NCBI RefSeq assembly: GCF_963169125.1
Contig: NC_084795.1
Location: 95,909,411-95,973,410 of the forward strand
DNA length: 64,000 nt
Reading direction: 5' to 3'
From: Humulus lupulus
Lineage: Eukaryota > Streptophyta > Magnoliopsida > Rosales > Cannabaceae
The notes below the pieces were generated by a model. The model searched no databases, was not told where the DNA came from, and was given only the letters and a program-made list of their open reading frames with translations. Of this stretch, positions 9,976 to 21,669 are shown in pieces (the stretch's first letter is position 1; each line of letters starts with the position of its first letter). A program made the position numbers and the translations under genes.

Positions 9976-12749
9976 TAATCTTCATCTTCCCCAAACAGAG
10001 AGCTCATTTCTCTGAAACGGAAAAAAACCAAAACCGTTTTCTCCGCCCCCCATTTCTATTTTCCTGGATTTCGGCCCCCACAAACTTTGGTTTTTGTCAA
10101 AGTTTACCTTCCAAAGACGATTTAAGTGGATATAAGGTCTATTGAGGTATTTATTTACAAATATTTCAGTTTTTTTTTTTGTATAAATTTATAAAAAAAA
10201 TTTCAGTTTTGGGTTTTTATAATGAGATTTTCGTGGTATTTTTTTTCAGGTTTTGCATTGTATACCAGCAGTTTTTGAGGTATTTCACATTTTCTTTGTA
10301 ATTTTTTGGTTTTATTTATATTTTTTGCATAAATATATTTAGGGTTTTAGTTATAATTTGTTTAATATTGTTAATATATTGTTATTTGTTATATTATATA
10401 TATAATTTCTGATTATGTAATTAAAATAGGTAAAAATAATAATTTGTGATGAAAATTAGTTAAAAATATAGTGATATCCAATTTAGAGGAAATAATATAT
10501 TGTGTAGTATTTTTGTAAAATACATATATAGTGTTAAGATTTAGTTAGTTTAATCATATGATAAATAATTAATTTATTAGTATGAAAATTTATTAATTTA
10601 ATAATTTATTTTTTAGGTATATAATTTGACTTTTAGTTATAAATATATGTTTATATGAAAATTTAATATTTGATTGTTTGTTTTTTAGATTGAGTTAAAT
10701 AATTTTAGTTTTAGATTATTAGATTTGGTTAATAAATTTTGATTATTAGAGTGAGTTTTGTTTATTTAATTTGAATTTTGTTGTTGTTGTTAATTTTTTT
10801 ATTCTTAGTGTTGATGAATATTGATGCTTTGTTTTTGTTGTTAATTTTTAGTAGAATTATGATATTTTAAATAGAAAATTGAATAATTAATAAAATTTAG
10901 AGTAATAATTATAAATTATATAGTCATTTACAATGTATTTGTATTGCTTTGTGTATGTTGTGCGACTGGATATTTTTTTATGTATTATTTGCAGGTTTTT
11001 AAATTTTGGGATATATGAAAATACAACCGCTATGCTGCCCAATTTTTTTTAGAATTAAAAATACTCAATAAAATTTATAATTTAAGAAATAGTGAATTGA
11101 TAAGTTGTATAATATATTTTTAATCATGATTAAATCAAATTAACAATAACATTATGCAACTAAATTTTAATAAAAATAAACATTAATCCTGAAATTTTAT
11201 TTAAATAAGTAATAAATCTTAAAGTAATTCTAACGATTTATTCATTTTATATATATATATATTTATGAAATTGTATAATGATATTTTGTAATTTTTGTTT
11301 GGAGGTTGGGTATTCGGTTTTTGTTGGACTAAAGAGATTGCTAGCAAGATATTGAAGGCATTGGTAAGTTTTTTTTTTAATTTTTCTGTATTTTTTTAAT
11401 TTTTTTTTTCAATTTTTGAATAATTTATGTTTTTTTTATATAAATAATATAATATTAATTTTAATAAAAATATGAAATTATTATATTAGATAGAATGTAT
11501 TTATTTTTATGTTTTCAAAATATGTATTAGTAAAAATGATATTAGGAATTGGAAAATTGTTATATGATTAATTAGTATTTTTTTAAAAATAAATTCTATG
11601 TTGTTTTGGTGAATTTTATGTGTATTAAACATATTAGTAAACATATTTAATATTTTTTTAGAATTGTAAAATTTAGAGATATTGTGAATATTAGTAGAAG
11701 TACTCAATAAAATTTCTAATTTAATAAATAGTGAATTGATAAGTAAAATAATATATTTTAAAATTAAGATTAAAAAAATTAACATTAACATTATGCAACT
11801 AAATTTTAATAAAAATAAACATTAATTAAATAATTTAAGTAATAATTAAATCCTAAAGTAGTTAAATAAATTTTAAACAAATCTTAGAAATTTTGTTTAA
11901 ATTAATCAAACTATTCAATAAAGCATAAGTAAAATATGTAATTTAATAAATACTAAATTAATATGTAAAAAAATAATATGTGTTAGTTCTGATTAAATAA
12001 AATTAACAAATATATTATTAGAAAACCATTATTAAAATTAAAATTAAAATTAAAAAAATTAAATTTAATATTTGTTAGTTTTAATCATTATTAAAATTAA
12101 AATTAAAATTAAAAAAATATGTTTTTAATAATATTTGTTAGTTGTTTTTAATTTTTCTGTATTTTTTTTAATATTTTTTTTCAATTTTTGAATAATTTTT
12201 TTTTTATATAAATAATATATTTTAAAATTAACATTAAAAAAAATTAACATTAACATTATGCAACTAAATTTTAATAAAAATAAAAATTAATCCTAAAGTA
12301 GTTAAATAAATTTTAAACAAATTTTAGAAATTTTGTTTAAATTAATCAAACTATTCAATAAAGCATAAGTAAAATATGTAATTTAATAAATACTAAATTA
12401 ATATGTCAAATTTAAATAATTTTAATAATATTTACACTGAAATATATTATAGTTAGATATCATAAAACAACATAATTAACTTCAAAAAGCATAAGACATT
12501 AAAAAAATATATTTAATTATATTTGCTTTTTTCTTTGGTAATAAGAAATTATTACCAAAGATATAATAGTTTTATTATCACATAGTGATAATATTATATT
12601 TTTTTAGTGTTCATCACAAGAAGCCTTGGACCCGTTTAGAGAGGGTGAGTCATTGAACACTCTTACATTTGCCTCTCTCTGAATTAGGACACACACAAAT
12701 TGATTGTAAGTTTCATGATTAGTGTTCCGTGCAGTGCTACATTCATACA
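9976..12749. other. Non-coding 5' segment of the CACTA with internal duplications
   Basis: This 2.8 kb AT-rich segment separates the left subterminal block from TNP2. A ~120-bp stretch with the core CCTAAAGTAGTTAAATAAAT occurs at about 11850-11970 and again at 12291-12410. An adjoining block containing CATTATGCAACTAAATTTTA occurs three times, near 11150, 11790 and 12255. (TTAAAA)n runs sit near 12035 and 12090. It may hold the promoter and 5' UTR of TNP2; I found no coding frame. Confidence 0.6.
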
Positions 12750-15700
12750 ATGTCGATCGACAAGAGTTGGATTAATTTGACAGATCGATTATCCGATGAG
12801 TATGAGGCTGGTGTGATGGATTTTCTCCAGAGAGCCCAGCAGTGCGTTGACTCAAGGGGATTGGTGAAATGTCCGTGTAGGAGGTGTGTCAACGTTGAAT
12901 TTTCAGACGATTGCTGTATTAGAAAATCATCTTTTTGTAAATGGTTTTCTACGGAAATATACCAATTGGCATTGGCATGGAGAGGATGAAATAATACCAA
13001 TGAGAGCTCGGATAGATCAAAATGATGAAGATGAAATGATGGATGTTCTCACTGATCTTATGCAAAATGACAATGACGAACAAGCGGAGAATGAGCGCGG
13101 TCAAGAGATACCTACAACTGACTACAGGAGTGGGCAACATTATAACGATTTGTTTGCTGAGATCGAGGCTCCATTATTCCCCGGGTATCAAAATTACACT
13201 TCATTGAATTTCCTAGTGAAGTTAATGCATTTCAAAGTGTTGGGAAAAATTCCCAACAAAATATTTGATGGAATGCTGGAGTTGTTACATGATGCATTTC
13301 CAGCCCCAAATAAGCTTCCAAAATCGCACTATGCAGCGAAAAGGTTGTTGCGGAAACTTGGATTGGGCTACGAGTCAATCCATGTCTGCAAGCATGATTG
13401 CGCACTGTTTTGGAAAGAACATGCTGGAAAAAGCAAATGTCCTGTTTGTGGAGAGGATCGATGGGTGGACAAGAACACCAAGGGAAAGAAAGTGCCTCAT
13501 AAAGTGATGCGTTATTTTCCTTTAACTCCTAGGTTAATGCGAAAATATGCATCGAGGCACATTGCTCAACATATGAGATGGCATCACGAGCAACGTATAA
13601 AAGAAGATGGTGTATTGCGTCATCCTGCTGATGGGAAAGCTTGGAAGGACTTTGACCGAAATAATCCAACATTTGCAATGGAACCCAGGAATGTGCGGCT
13701 TGGATTGGCTGCAGATGGATTCAATCCCTTTGGTAATATGAGTCTGTCTTATAGTATGTGGCCAGTAGTGTTGACGACATATAACTTGCCACCATGGTTG
13801 TGCATGAGAGAAACTAATTTCATGTTGAGTTTATTAATTCCGGGACCTCATTCGCCAGGAAAAGATTTTGATGTTTTCTTAAGACCATTGATTGATGAGT
13901 TAAAAGAATTATGGGTGACTGGTGTACAGACTCGAGATGCAGTCGATGGCAGTTTCTTCACTCTTCGGGCAGCTTTGATGTGGACTATAAATGATTACCC
14001 AGCAAGGAGTAGCCTTTCTGGATGGACTGCTCAAGGTTATCATGCTTGCTCTACTTGCAATGTGGCAACACCATCTATTCGTTTACAAAAGAAGGTTGCT
14101 TTTTATGGTCATAGAAATTTTTTACCAATCAAACATGCCATTAGAAGGGACAAGAAGACATATGGTGTCGTTGAAAAGAGATTACCACCACAGCCATTAA
14201 CCATGCAAGAAATGTTCACACAAATGAGTTTTATACCTGATTCTCTTCCTGGTAAGCATGTCAGTTATGGCGGCCAAAAAAGAAAGCGTACAAAAGAGCA
14301 AGTTGGTTGGCGGAAAAAAAGTATATTTTTTGAGCTCCCATATTGGGCCAACATAATGTTGCGACACAATCTAGATGTTATGCATGTTGAGAAAAATGTG
14401 TGTGACAGTTTAGTAGGCACAATAGTTGGGCTGGAGAATAAGACCAAAGACACAGTTAGTGCCAGAGTAGACTTGGAGAAGATGAAGATGAGACCAGAGT
14501 TACAGCTGAGGAAGTTGAATGGTCGGATACAAAAGCCTGCGGCCAAATTCACTTTCACTGTTGAAGATCGCCAAAAGTTTTGTCGATTTCTTAAATCAGT
14601 GAAGTTTTCAGATGGTTTTGGATCTAACCTAAGGAAAAATGTGATTGATAATGACAATAAGATAACTGGTTTGAAATCGCATGATTGTCACATCATTATG
14701 CAACGCCTTTTTCCAGTTGGTGTGCATGCATTCCTAGAGAAATCAATGAGTACAACTATTATTGAGTTATGCACTTTCTTCAAGCTCATTTGTGCGAGAA
14801 CTCTAAAAGTCTCAGATTTAGAAAAAGTCCAAACTTCAATTGTTGAGATTGTTTGCAAGTTAGAGAATATTTTCCCACCTGCTTTTTTCGATATCATGGT
14901 CCATCTACTAATACATTTACCGGAAGAAGCAATACTTGGAGGACCGGTTCACATGAGGTGGATGTATCCTTTTGAAAGGTATATGAAAAAATTGAAGAAT
15001 TATGTCCGTAACAAAGCTCGTCCAGAGGGGTCAATAGCAGAAGGATATGTGGTTGATGAGGCATTAACATTTTGCTCCATGTACTTGAAAGGTGTTGAGA
15101 CAAAGTTCAATCGTCCAGACCGAAATGTAGATGTTGGTCCATCACTTAAAAAGATGTCGGTCTTTCGATCTCAGGGTCGTCCAATTGGTAAGAAATCATT
15201 GACAATTTTGGAAGATGAAGTGAAGAAAATAGCAGATTGGTATATTCTAAACAACTGCAATGAGATCTTGCCATATCTTCGGTAAGTAATTAAAGTAGTT
15301 CATCATTTCATTGCATGTTTATTATAACACTTATTAGTAGCTCTTAAATTAGTTGTTTTTGTTTTTTGCAGAGAGCATAGGGAAATTCTACAGACTAGAG
15401 GTGTTGAAAACCTAGACCAATTACATAGAGAGGAATTTCCTAATTGGTTTTATAATAAGATTTATCATCTTCGACAAACAGGATCCTTGGAAGTAGATGA
15501 AGAATTAATCTCTTTAGCAAACGGTTCTTCAACTCGTGTTGCGTCGTACCCTGGGTGTGTTGTAAATGGAGTAAGATTTTTGTGTTATGACAGGGACAAG
15601 AATCGCAAAACTCAAAATAGTGGAGTCTCTGTAGCGGGTGTCGAAAATAGTACTTATTACGGCCAGTTGGAAGAAGTTTTAGTGATGTCTTATCTTTCTG

Positions 15701-16224
15701 GTTGTTCTGTTGTATTATTTAAGTGCAAATGGTTTGACACTAATCGGTCTTCAGGATTAAAGTTTGAGCAAAACATAACGAGTATCAAAACCAGTTCGGA
15801 GGCCTTCAAAGATGATAAATTTATCTTAGCAACTCAGGCTAACCAAGTTTTCTACATTGAAGACCTTAAAAATAAATCTCATTGGAAAGTCGTCCAAGAA
15901 GTGCATCACAGATATGTGTGGGACATCCCACTAGTTGAAGAACAAGCGGAGGATGTAGAAGTAGATGTTATGCACGACACTAGTTCCTCTAATTTCCAAT
16001 TATTCGTTGATCTTGGACCGTTGCCACAAATCAGCTTTGAACGTACGGGGGCTCCATTACAATTTGTTGAGATAGATAATGTTGCAATTGAGGAGGAGGG
16101 GGAGGAGGAAATGGAAGAAGAAGAGGAGGAGGAGGAGGAGGAGGTTGAATATGAAGATGATGAAGAGGAAGATGAACACATAGAAACCGATGATGATAGT
16201 GAAGATTATTATAGTGATAATTAA
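12750..16224 (+). pseudogene. CACTA transposase, TNP2 type, with one frameshift
   Basis: This enzyme would bind the element ends and cut and join the DNA. The ATG at 12750 opens a transposon-associated domain (WINLTDRLSDEYEAGV, then CPCRRCVN). A 1-base frameshift at about 12897-12903 moves into the long frame that runs to 15281. That frame holds a zinc-binding CKHDCALFWKEH...CPVCGE block, the Transposase_21 core with acidic residues in LAADGFNPFG (13714), AVDGSFF (13945) and LDVMHVEKN (14374, 14389), then a DUF4218-like region (about 14680-15110). A GT-AG intron (15282-15371) restores the frame into exon 2, which contains a DUF4216-like domain (GVRFLCYDRD to HRYVWDIP) and an acidic Glu/Asp tail. 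Apart from the frameshift the protein looks complete. Domain names are from memory of the families. Confidence 0.9.
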
Positions 16225-16331
16225 GTGGTAATTTTATAATATGTTGAAGTAATTATTTTTAACAATAAATAATTTTATATTGTCATTTTTAACCGATAAA
16301 TGTAATTTTAATATCGATTAATTTGACAGAT

Positions 16332-17814
16332 ATGGCTGATGTTATTGCTCAATCTCACGGGGGTGATGGTGGAGGATGCGATCCTCCACGTGGACCGTCA
16401 GATATCCCAGCTGATTGTGAACGAGGTAATATTTTACACATTGATATACTCCTTAAAATTTAACAATTAATCCATATTAATTTTAAAATATTGAATTTGC
16501 ATACAATAGCGCCTCCAAGTAAACGTGGACGCCATAAGGGATTGAACACGCGGGAAAAGAGGGAACAGTTGGGGCGTCCTCTCCCTCTCGAGTGGGATGT
16601 GCGGGGGAGAACATATAAAGAGATCGGAGAGTACATCTCAAATTTCTCAAGAGAGCTTGGATTACTTGTTCGACAGTACACAGATCCGGACTGTCCTCAA
16701 TGGTCAAAAGTACCAAATGCCTCGAAAGAAAGAATACTTGCACATTTGGAAGTAAGTAGTTTATGTATTTTTATGTTAATTCTCATTTTATGTTGTATAT
16801 GATATTTACTAATAAATGTTTGTAAATTAGGATGATTTGTTTGATATTGGGCGTACTAGATATGGAGAAGGGCATATGTCTGGGATCTTGAGAGGCATTG
16901 ATACTTCGTGTGCTAAAAAGTATTCTGACTGGAAGTACGATATTAAATAGCACTTAACGATTAATGGGCCACAAAATTGTTATGGTGGTTGCACGGATAC
17001 GCAGTGGCAAAAAGCAATTGATTTTTTCCGACGCCCAGAAATTACGGTATTAATTTCTTGCTAAACTTAACTATCTTAATTAAATATATTACTAACGATA
17101 ACTTTTTGCAGAAACGTTCTGTGGTCAACAAGGAAAATAGAAAGAAACTGAAAGAGCTTAGCTATGGAGGTTCTCAGTCAATCCCAGCCTTACGCTATAA
17201 AAAGGTTAGTTAATTAATTATTTTTTAGTTTATTTTTCTTTTTTACGTTTAATTATTAATTTTATAAAAATATATGTACGTGACAGCGCAATTTAGAGAC
17301 TGGGCAACTTGAGTCCATCCCGGATAGCTGGATGGATACTCACCATAAATCAGGCATAGGGTGGGTGACAGAGACAGCAAAAAATATTTGGGTACGTTAA
17401 GTTTTTTTAAACATTTTTCAAATTTTTAATTGTTTCAAAATTTTAATTACATTATACATTGTATCACAGGAGGAATTGCGTGCATACCGCGACACACAGC
17501 AGACACAGGCAACTGATACTGAGAGTTCCACACCAGTTTCGAGTGTGCCTGAAGATGAAGACATATCTTTGGTACAAAATGTCTTCGGAAAACGACGGGG
17601 CCACCAGAAAGGATATGGACGTATCCTTAACATAAGGGACCGAACTCCATTTGATTTTCGTCCTTCACAAACTAGAGATGAAGAGTTGTCTGAGATGAGA
17701 GAGCGTCTTCGACAGTTAGAGGAGCATGTCCGGACTCATTGTATCACCCTGGGATCTCAATCTGCCCCACCACCACCACCCGATGATCCTGATGTTGGAG
17801 CACCGACTCAGTAG
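16332..17814 (+). pseudogene. TNPA-like second CACTA gene (Transposase_24 type), six exons
   Basis: Exons are 16332-16425, 16510-16751, 16831-17046, 17112-17204, 17287-17391 and 17470-17814, all with GT-AG borders and consistent phases, for 365 codons in total. Exon 4 carries NKENRKKLKELSYGGSQS, the block I associate with plant Ptta/En/Spm Transposase_24 proteins. The C-terminus has a short coiled coil (EMRERLRQLEEHVRTH) and a proline run. By analogy with maize TNPA it would bind the subterminal repeats and bring the ends together. Exon 3 contains an in-frame TAG at 16948-16950, codon 152, so a full product needs read-through or a different copy. It follows TNP2 by about 100 bases in the same direction. 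Confidence 0.8.
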
Positions 17815-18034
17815 GACTTATGTATGAATTTTATTACAATTGACTATTACATTATCATGTTTAAGACAAGTCTTTATTTTAATTCAACGAATATACTCTT
17901 ATGTTTTTATTTATATCTTTAATATAAGTGTTTTAATTTTATTCTATTTTCTTATATTTAATTCAAAATAAATAAACAAATAAATAAGTAAATAAATAAA
18001 TAAGGGAATAACAAATATAAAAAAAAAATTGGGG

Positions 18035-18337
18035 ACAAGTCTATACCGAGGACATTGTCCTCGGTATATACCACCAAGATGTCAGTATATACCAGTACGA
18101 TGAGAAATTGGGGTTTGTTGTACCGAGGACATTTTTCACTTTCTACCGAGGACATTATCCTCGGTAAAACTAATACCGAGAACATTTTTAGTGTCGTCGG
18201 TATAAGTTTTGTTTTACCGACGCGGCTGTACCGATAACTTTATACCGACGACATTGTCTCGGTATAGGATATACCGAGGACATTCGAGCTTATACCGAGG
18301 ACATTTGTTCTCGGTATAGGCCCTGTTTTTTGTAGTA
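18035..18337. repeat. Right subterminal repeat block and terminal inverted repeat of the CACTA
   Basis: About ten copies of TACCGAGGAC or its complement GTCCTCGGTA lie between 18044 and 18320, in both orientations, followed by the terminal TTTTTTGTAGTA. Left copies mostly read GAGAAC and right copies mostly GAGGAC, so the two ends have slightly different consensus sequences. Confidence 0.85.
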
Positions 18338-19845
18338 TATTTAGAGAAAAAAGGAATATTAAGAATACACCAAGACCAGTTTGATGACGGCTGAAGGCGA
18401 CTAATTAAAAGTCTAAACTAAAAGGTGAGCCATGGCCCATGGGCATGGCCGTGCATACGTGTGTATAATTAGAAGAAGATAGTTTTATACCTTTGGAAAA
18501 AGGTGAAACGAACCCCATCTGTTGACTTGTGATTGTATTAGAAAAAAAAAAAAGGAAATTGCATGTTTTATGACTTTTTTTTTTAACTTATTTTATGGTT
18601 TTTATTTTAATTTTTTTTTCAATTTTGTGGATTTAGTTTCCAATTTTTTTTTTATAATATTAGTTTATGCTATAGTTTTACATATTTTATGGTTTTTTTT
18701 TAATTATGAGATTATTTTAGTCATTTAAGTACTTTTCATCGTTTCTAAACAAATATGTTTATTATTATTTTTAATGTCACTATTTGTTTATTTTTCTAAA
18801 CTGAATAAAATATTTTTATTTTAAATTTAATGTATTGGTTATTATTAGTGGCAATTTTGTTTATTTTTATGTTTATGCTCATGATGTCATTTTTAATTTT
18901 TTGGATTGTTTTGTATGTTAATTTTTTTTCCTTTTTTTATGAATGTACAGTTATGTTTATATTTATTTTTATGAATATTTCTTACTATGAATACACAACT
19001 AAGTTTATGTTTATTTTTTTGGAAAACATTATTTATTTTGTCATTGTTGAATGAATATATTGTACTTTTAAATAGATTTGTTTATTTTTTAATTGTTATT
19101 TTTTGCTTTAAATTGACAGATGTGGTAAATGTACACAGTTGTCATATTTGTGTATTATGTTTTAATAAAATAAATAATATCGTATATGTTAGACAATAAC
19201 ACTATTGTTAAACACCATTTTCATTTATTTTTATCATTGTATAGTAAAATAAACAAAAATATTTTAGTTAGACAGATATGTTATAATTATACATAGTTGT
19301 CTTTTTTTTTAAAAATATTTATCATTAAAGTAAAATTAAAATAATATATCATAATAGCATGTTATAGTTATATAAATGTTTTGTTAATTTATTGTTCAAT
19401 GTGTACTTTTATACTGAATACTTTTATGTTTATTTTTTTTCTTCACTATATTAGTTTATCAGATTAAACAATTTTATTTTATTTAGACAATTTATCTTGT
19501 TTTTCTTAAGATGGTTATTTAAATATTTCATGAATTGCAGCGAGTTAATTGTGGTATCTCATTTAATTGAGATAATAATTTGTATATTATATAATTACAA
19601 TTTCATTTATTAATTGAATTCCTATAATATTAAATATGGGAAGTTATATATATATTTATATAAAAAATTAGGAAAGTGGCTTAATTGGTGAGATTGTATT
19701 TATATAATTATGTTTAATAAAATGGTAAATATTGTATATAATTTTGTAAATAATATATGTGATATTATTATAGTAAATTCTTTATTTTTGTTGTAAGTAA
19801 AAAATTCCCTTTATTATTTTTATATTATTAATTTTTTTATATAAT
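18338..19845. other. AT-rich intergenic DNA between the CACTA and Tat-2
   Basis: T-rich and A-rich sequence. Reading frames here (18522-19199) encode Phe/Ile/Tyr-rich peptides that follow base composition alone. The last five bases, ATAAT (19841-19845), are the target duplication of Tat-2. Confidence 0.6.
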
Positions 19846-20673
19846 TGTTGATGCCGTTTTTCGTCAACTTAAAACATAGAGCAGTTAAACAACAAGAACT
19901 ATGGCGCAGATAAATAATACAGAATAACAACAATAATTTATGTGGTTCAACAATTAGCTCTGCCTAGTCCACGAGTCAATGTTATTAAGACTTTGGATAT
20001 TTCATGAAATTCTTCAGGGATGAATTCTCCAGAAATTCCCTCAAGATATCAAAAATCTGTCCTTTACAAAAGTTCATGACCTCTCTATTTATAGAGGGTT
20101 CTCAGAGTTCGTTCCCACACATTTCGGGAAGATACTCCTCTTCATTAATAGGAATAATGAAATTAAATTATGTAACTCCTATATACAAGGAAACGTCCCC
20201 TGAAGATCAGGGGGCATATAACAGACTAGTTAATATCACTTTAATGTAGGGAAGTTACAACAATAAATATCTTTTGAATGCATGGACTGCGTCTCATCAG
20301 ATGACCCACTAAGCCGTTCGAGGTCGGCAATCAGCATCATGCCAGTCTAGGTCTTTAGGTAAATTATGAGCTATGCAAATTTCCCCAAGACCAGCTTGGA
20401 GCGGGTAAATACCACCGAGGCCGTTACATTCCGAGCTCATACCCTGTCAAGCTCGAGCTACTTGATCCGAAGATACCCGACAATGGATATACTCCAATGC
20501 TATGTCTTTTGAGCTTAGAAAGAACTTCGAGGTTACATATCTTCGAGGGTGCCACCTTGCTTCGAGGGTTTGGCATCTGGACCACGAACATGCACTTTAG
20601 CTATCGCGAGCTCACACCTGACGAATCCAGCTTTCGAGGTCACAATCTCAGGTCTCGAAATCTGGGTGTAACA
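19846..20673 (-). repeat. 3' LTR of Tat-2 (828 bp)
   Basis: On the plus strand it runs TGTTGATGCC...GGGTGTAACA, matching 32497-33310. A TATA box in the minus direction lies in CTCTATAAATAGAGAGG (about 20083-20099). The U5 end (plus-strand left) has the inverted repeat GTTGATG / CGTCAAC (19847-19853, 19862-19868). Confidence 0.95.
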
Positions 20674-20690
20674 TTTTGCCCCCTCAAAAG
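20674..20690 (-). other. 3' polypurine tract of Tat-2
   Basis: On the minus strand the run CTTTTGAGGGGGCAAAA abuts the 3' LTR. A shorter copy of its core (AGGGGGCA) lies at 25241-25248, on the far side of the antisense gene. Confidence 0.85.
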
Positions 20691-20940
20691 TATTAGTTCG
20701 AATCCTATGAGAAGGAAACTTTTGAACTACTTCCTTCGGGAACTGTTCCATCGCACACTCGAGTATGGACACACGTCAGCTGGGTGTTGCTTACTCAAGT
20801 TACTCGAGTGCCTTAAGACTTTGCCCACGATCGTTCGTCTGCCAACTTTATGGTACCATCATGTCATTTGTCCCTGGCCATCAAATCTGATACGGAATCT
20901 GGCCAATGGCTCAGATTAATTCAACTTTTACAATCTCTGA

Positions 20941-20960
20941 GGGTCTATAAATATATCCCC
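20941..20960 (+). promoter_or_regulatory. TATA box of the Tat-2 antisense gene
   Basis: TCTATAAATATATCCCC reads on the plus strand, the same strand as the antisense gene and opposite to gag-pol. The downstream stretch is CT-rich, as plant leaders often are. It precedes the 5' UTR intron (21149-21669) and lies outside the LTR, so the gene appears to own a promoter. Confidence 0.6.
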
Positions 20961-21148
20961 TTTTGTCTTCTCCATTTTTCTTCACATTCAACTTCTCAGA
21001 GAGAAAAAACCAGACACTTCTTCGCCTGGTTCTTGCATGTTCTCCAAGTCGAGAAGACAAAACACAGTTGGACTTTTTGATTCAGTGAGATCGTACTTGC
21101 AACCGCTCGTTCAATCATCCATTTCTCTATTTCCATCGATTGCATTGT

Positions 21149-21669
21149 GTAAGTTTTCGGTCTATGGTTTCTTTACATTATATATATATACATTTTTTTT
21201 ATGCATGCTTATGCTTCTGTTACACCGTAGGCATTAGGATTTATTCTCGTCCCATTTATCAATTCACTAGTTTAACGCACTAGGATTAGGATGCTTCGGC
21301 TGATGGACATTAGATTCAACCCCAGCTTCTGCGAAAAAAGGTCCAAAAATGGTTCCTTTTTTGGGTTTTCAAATTTTAGAAATCGTATCTTGCACACCAA
21401 GATATCAGGTACAAAATTAGGGTTTGTCTTCAAGGAATGCACGATTCCCAAAAATACCACCTTTTTAATAACCGCCACCTTTCTTCCCTAATATTTTGGG
21501 ATTTCCCATGACATGTCCACTTTCCTTCCCTTCGGTGGAACACATGCTCTGGGACTGGTCTCGTTCTTTGGATCGAGCTTGCCTTGTAGCCTCGATCATT
21601 CGAGCTTAGGTACTATTTATATCTATACTTCTTGTTCGCTTGGCCCTCACCCTTTTACTTTCTTGTTAG
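21149..21669 (+). other. 5' UTR intron of the Tat-2 antisense gene
   Basis: A donor TGT|GTAAGT at 21149 and an acceptor CTTTCTTGTTAG ending at 21669 put the splice junction directly against the ATG at 21670. Tat-1 has an intron in the same place. Confidence 0.6.

Larger units (their letters stand above)
9700..18337 (+). mobile_element. CACTA (En/Spm) DNA transposon, 8.6 kb
   Basis: The left end is CACTACAAAAAAAACG at 9700. The right end is TTTTTTGTAGTA at 18326-18337, the inverted copy with the outermost G changed to A. Both ends carry many short subterminal repeats of TACCGAG[A/G]AC in both directions, the expected binding sites of a TNPA-like protein. Inside lie TNP2 and TNPA-like genes in the same direction. 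The three flanking bases are TAA on the left and TAT on the right, so the expected 3-bp duplication is imperfect. One frameshift in TNP2 and one stop in the TNPA-like gene suggest this copy is not autonomous. Confidence 0.92.

Noticed and set aside
9768..10031. 87-codon frame at the CACTA left end
   Set aside because: Made of subterminal repeats; the repeated peptide DPIPRTCSRYRV mirrors the DNA repeats.
14265..15103. Minus-strand frames of 69-130 codons opposite TNP2
   Set aside because: Shadows of a well-supported transposase gene on the plus strand.
15906..16181. 91-codon Ser-rich minus-strand frame
   Set aside because: Shadow of the acidic Glu/Asp tail of TNP2 (GAGGAGGAA read backwards).
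18522..19199. Three hydrophobic frames resembling membrane proteins
   Set aside because: T-rich DNA gives Phe/Leu/Ile codons by composition; no start context, no splice signals, no repeat of the pattern elsewhere.
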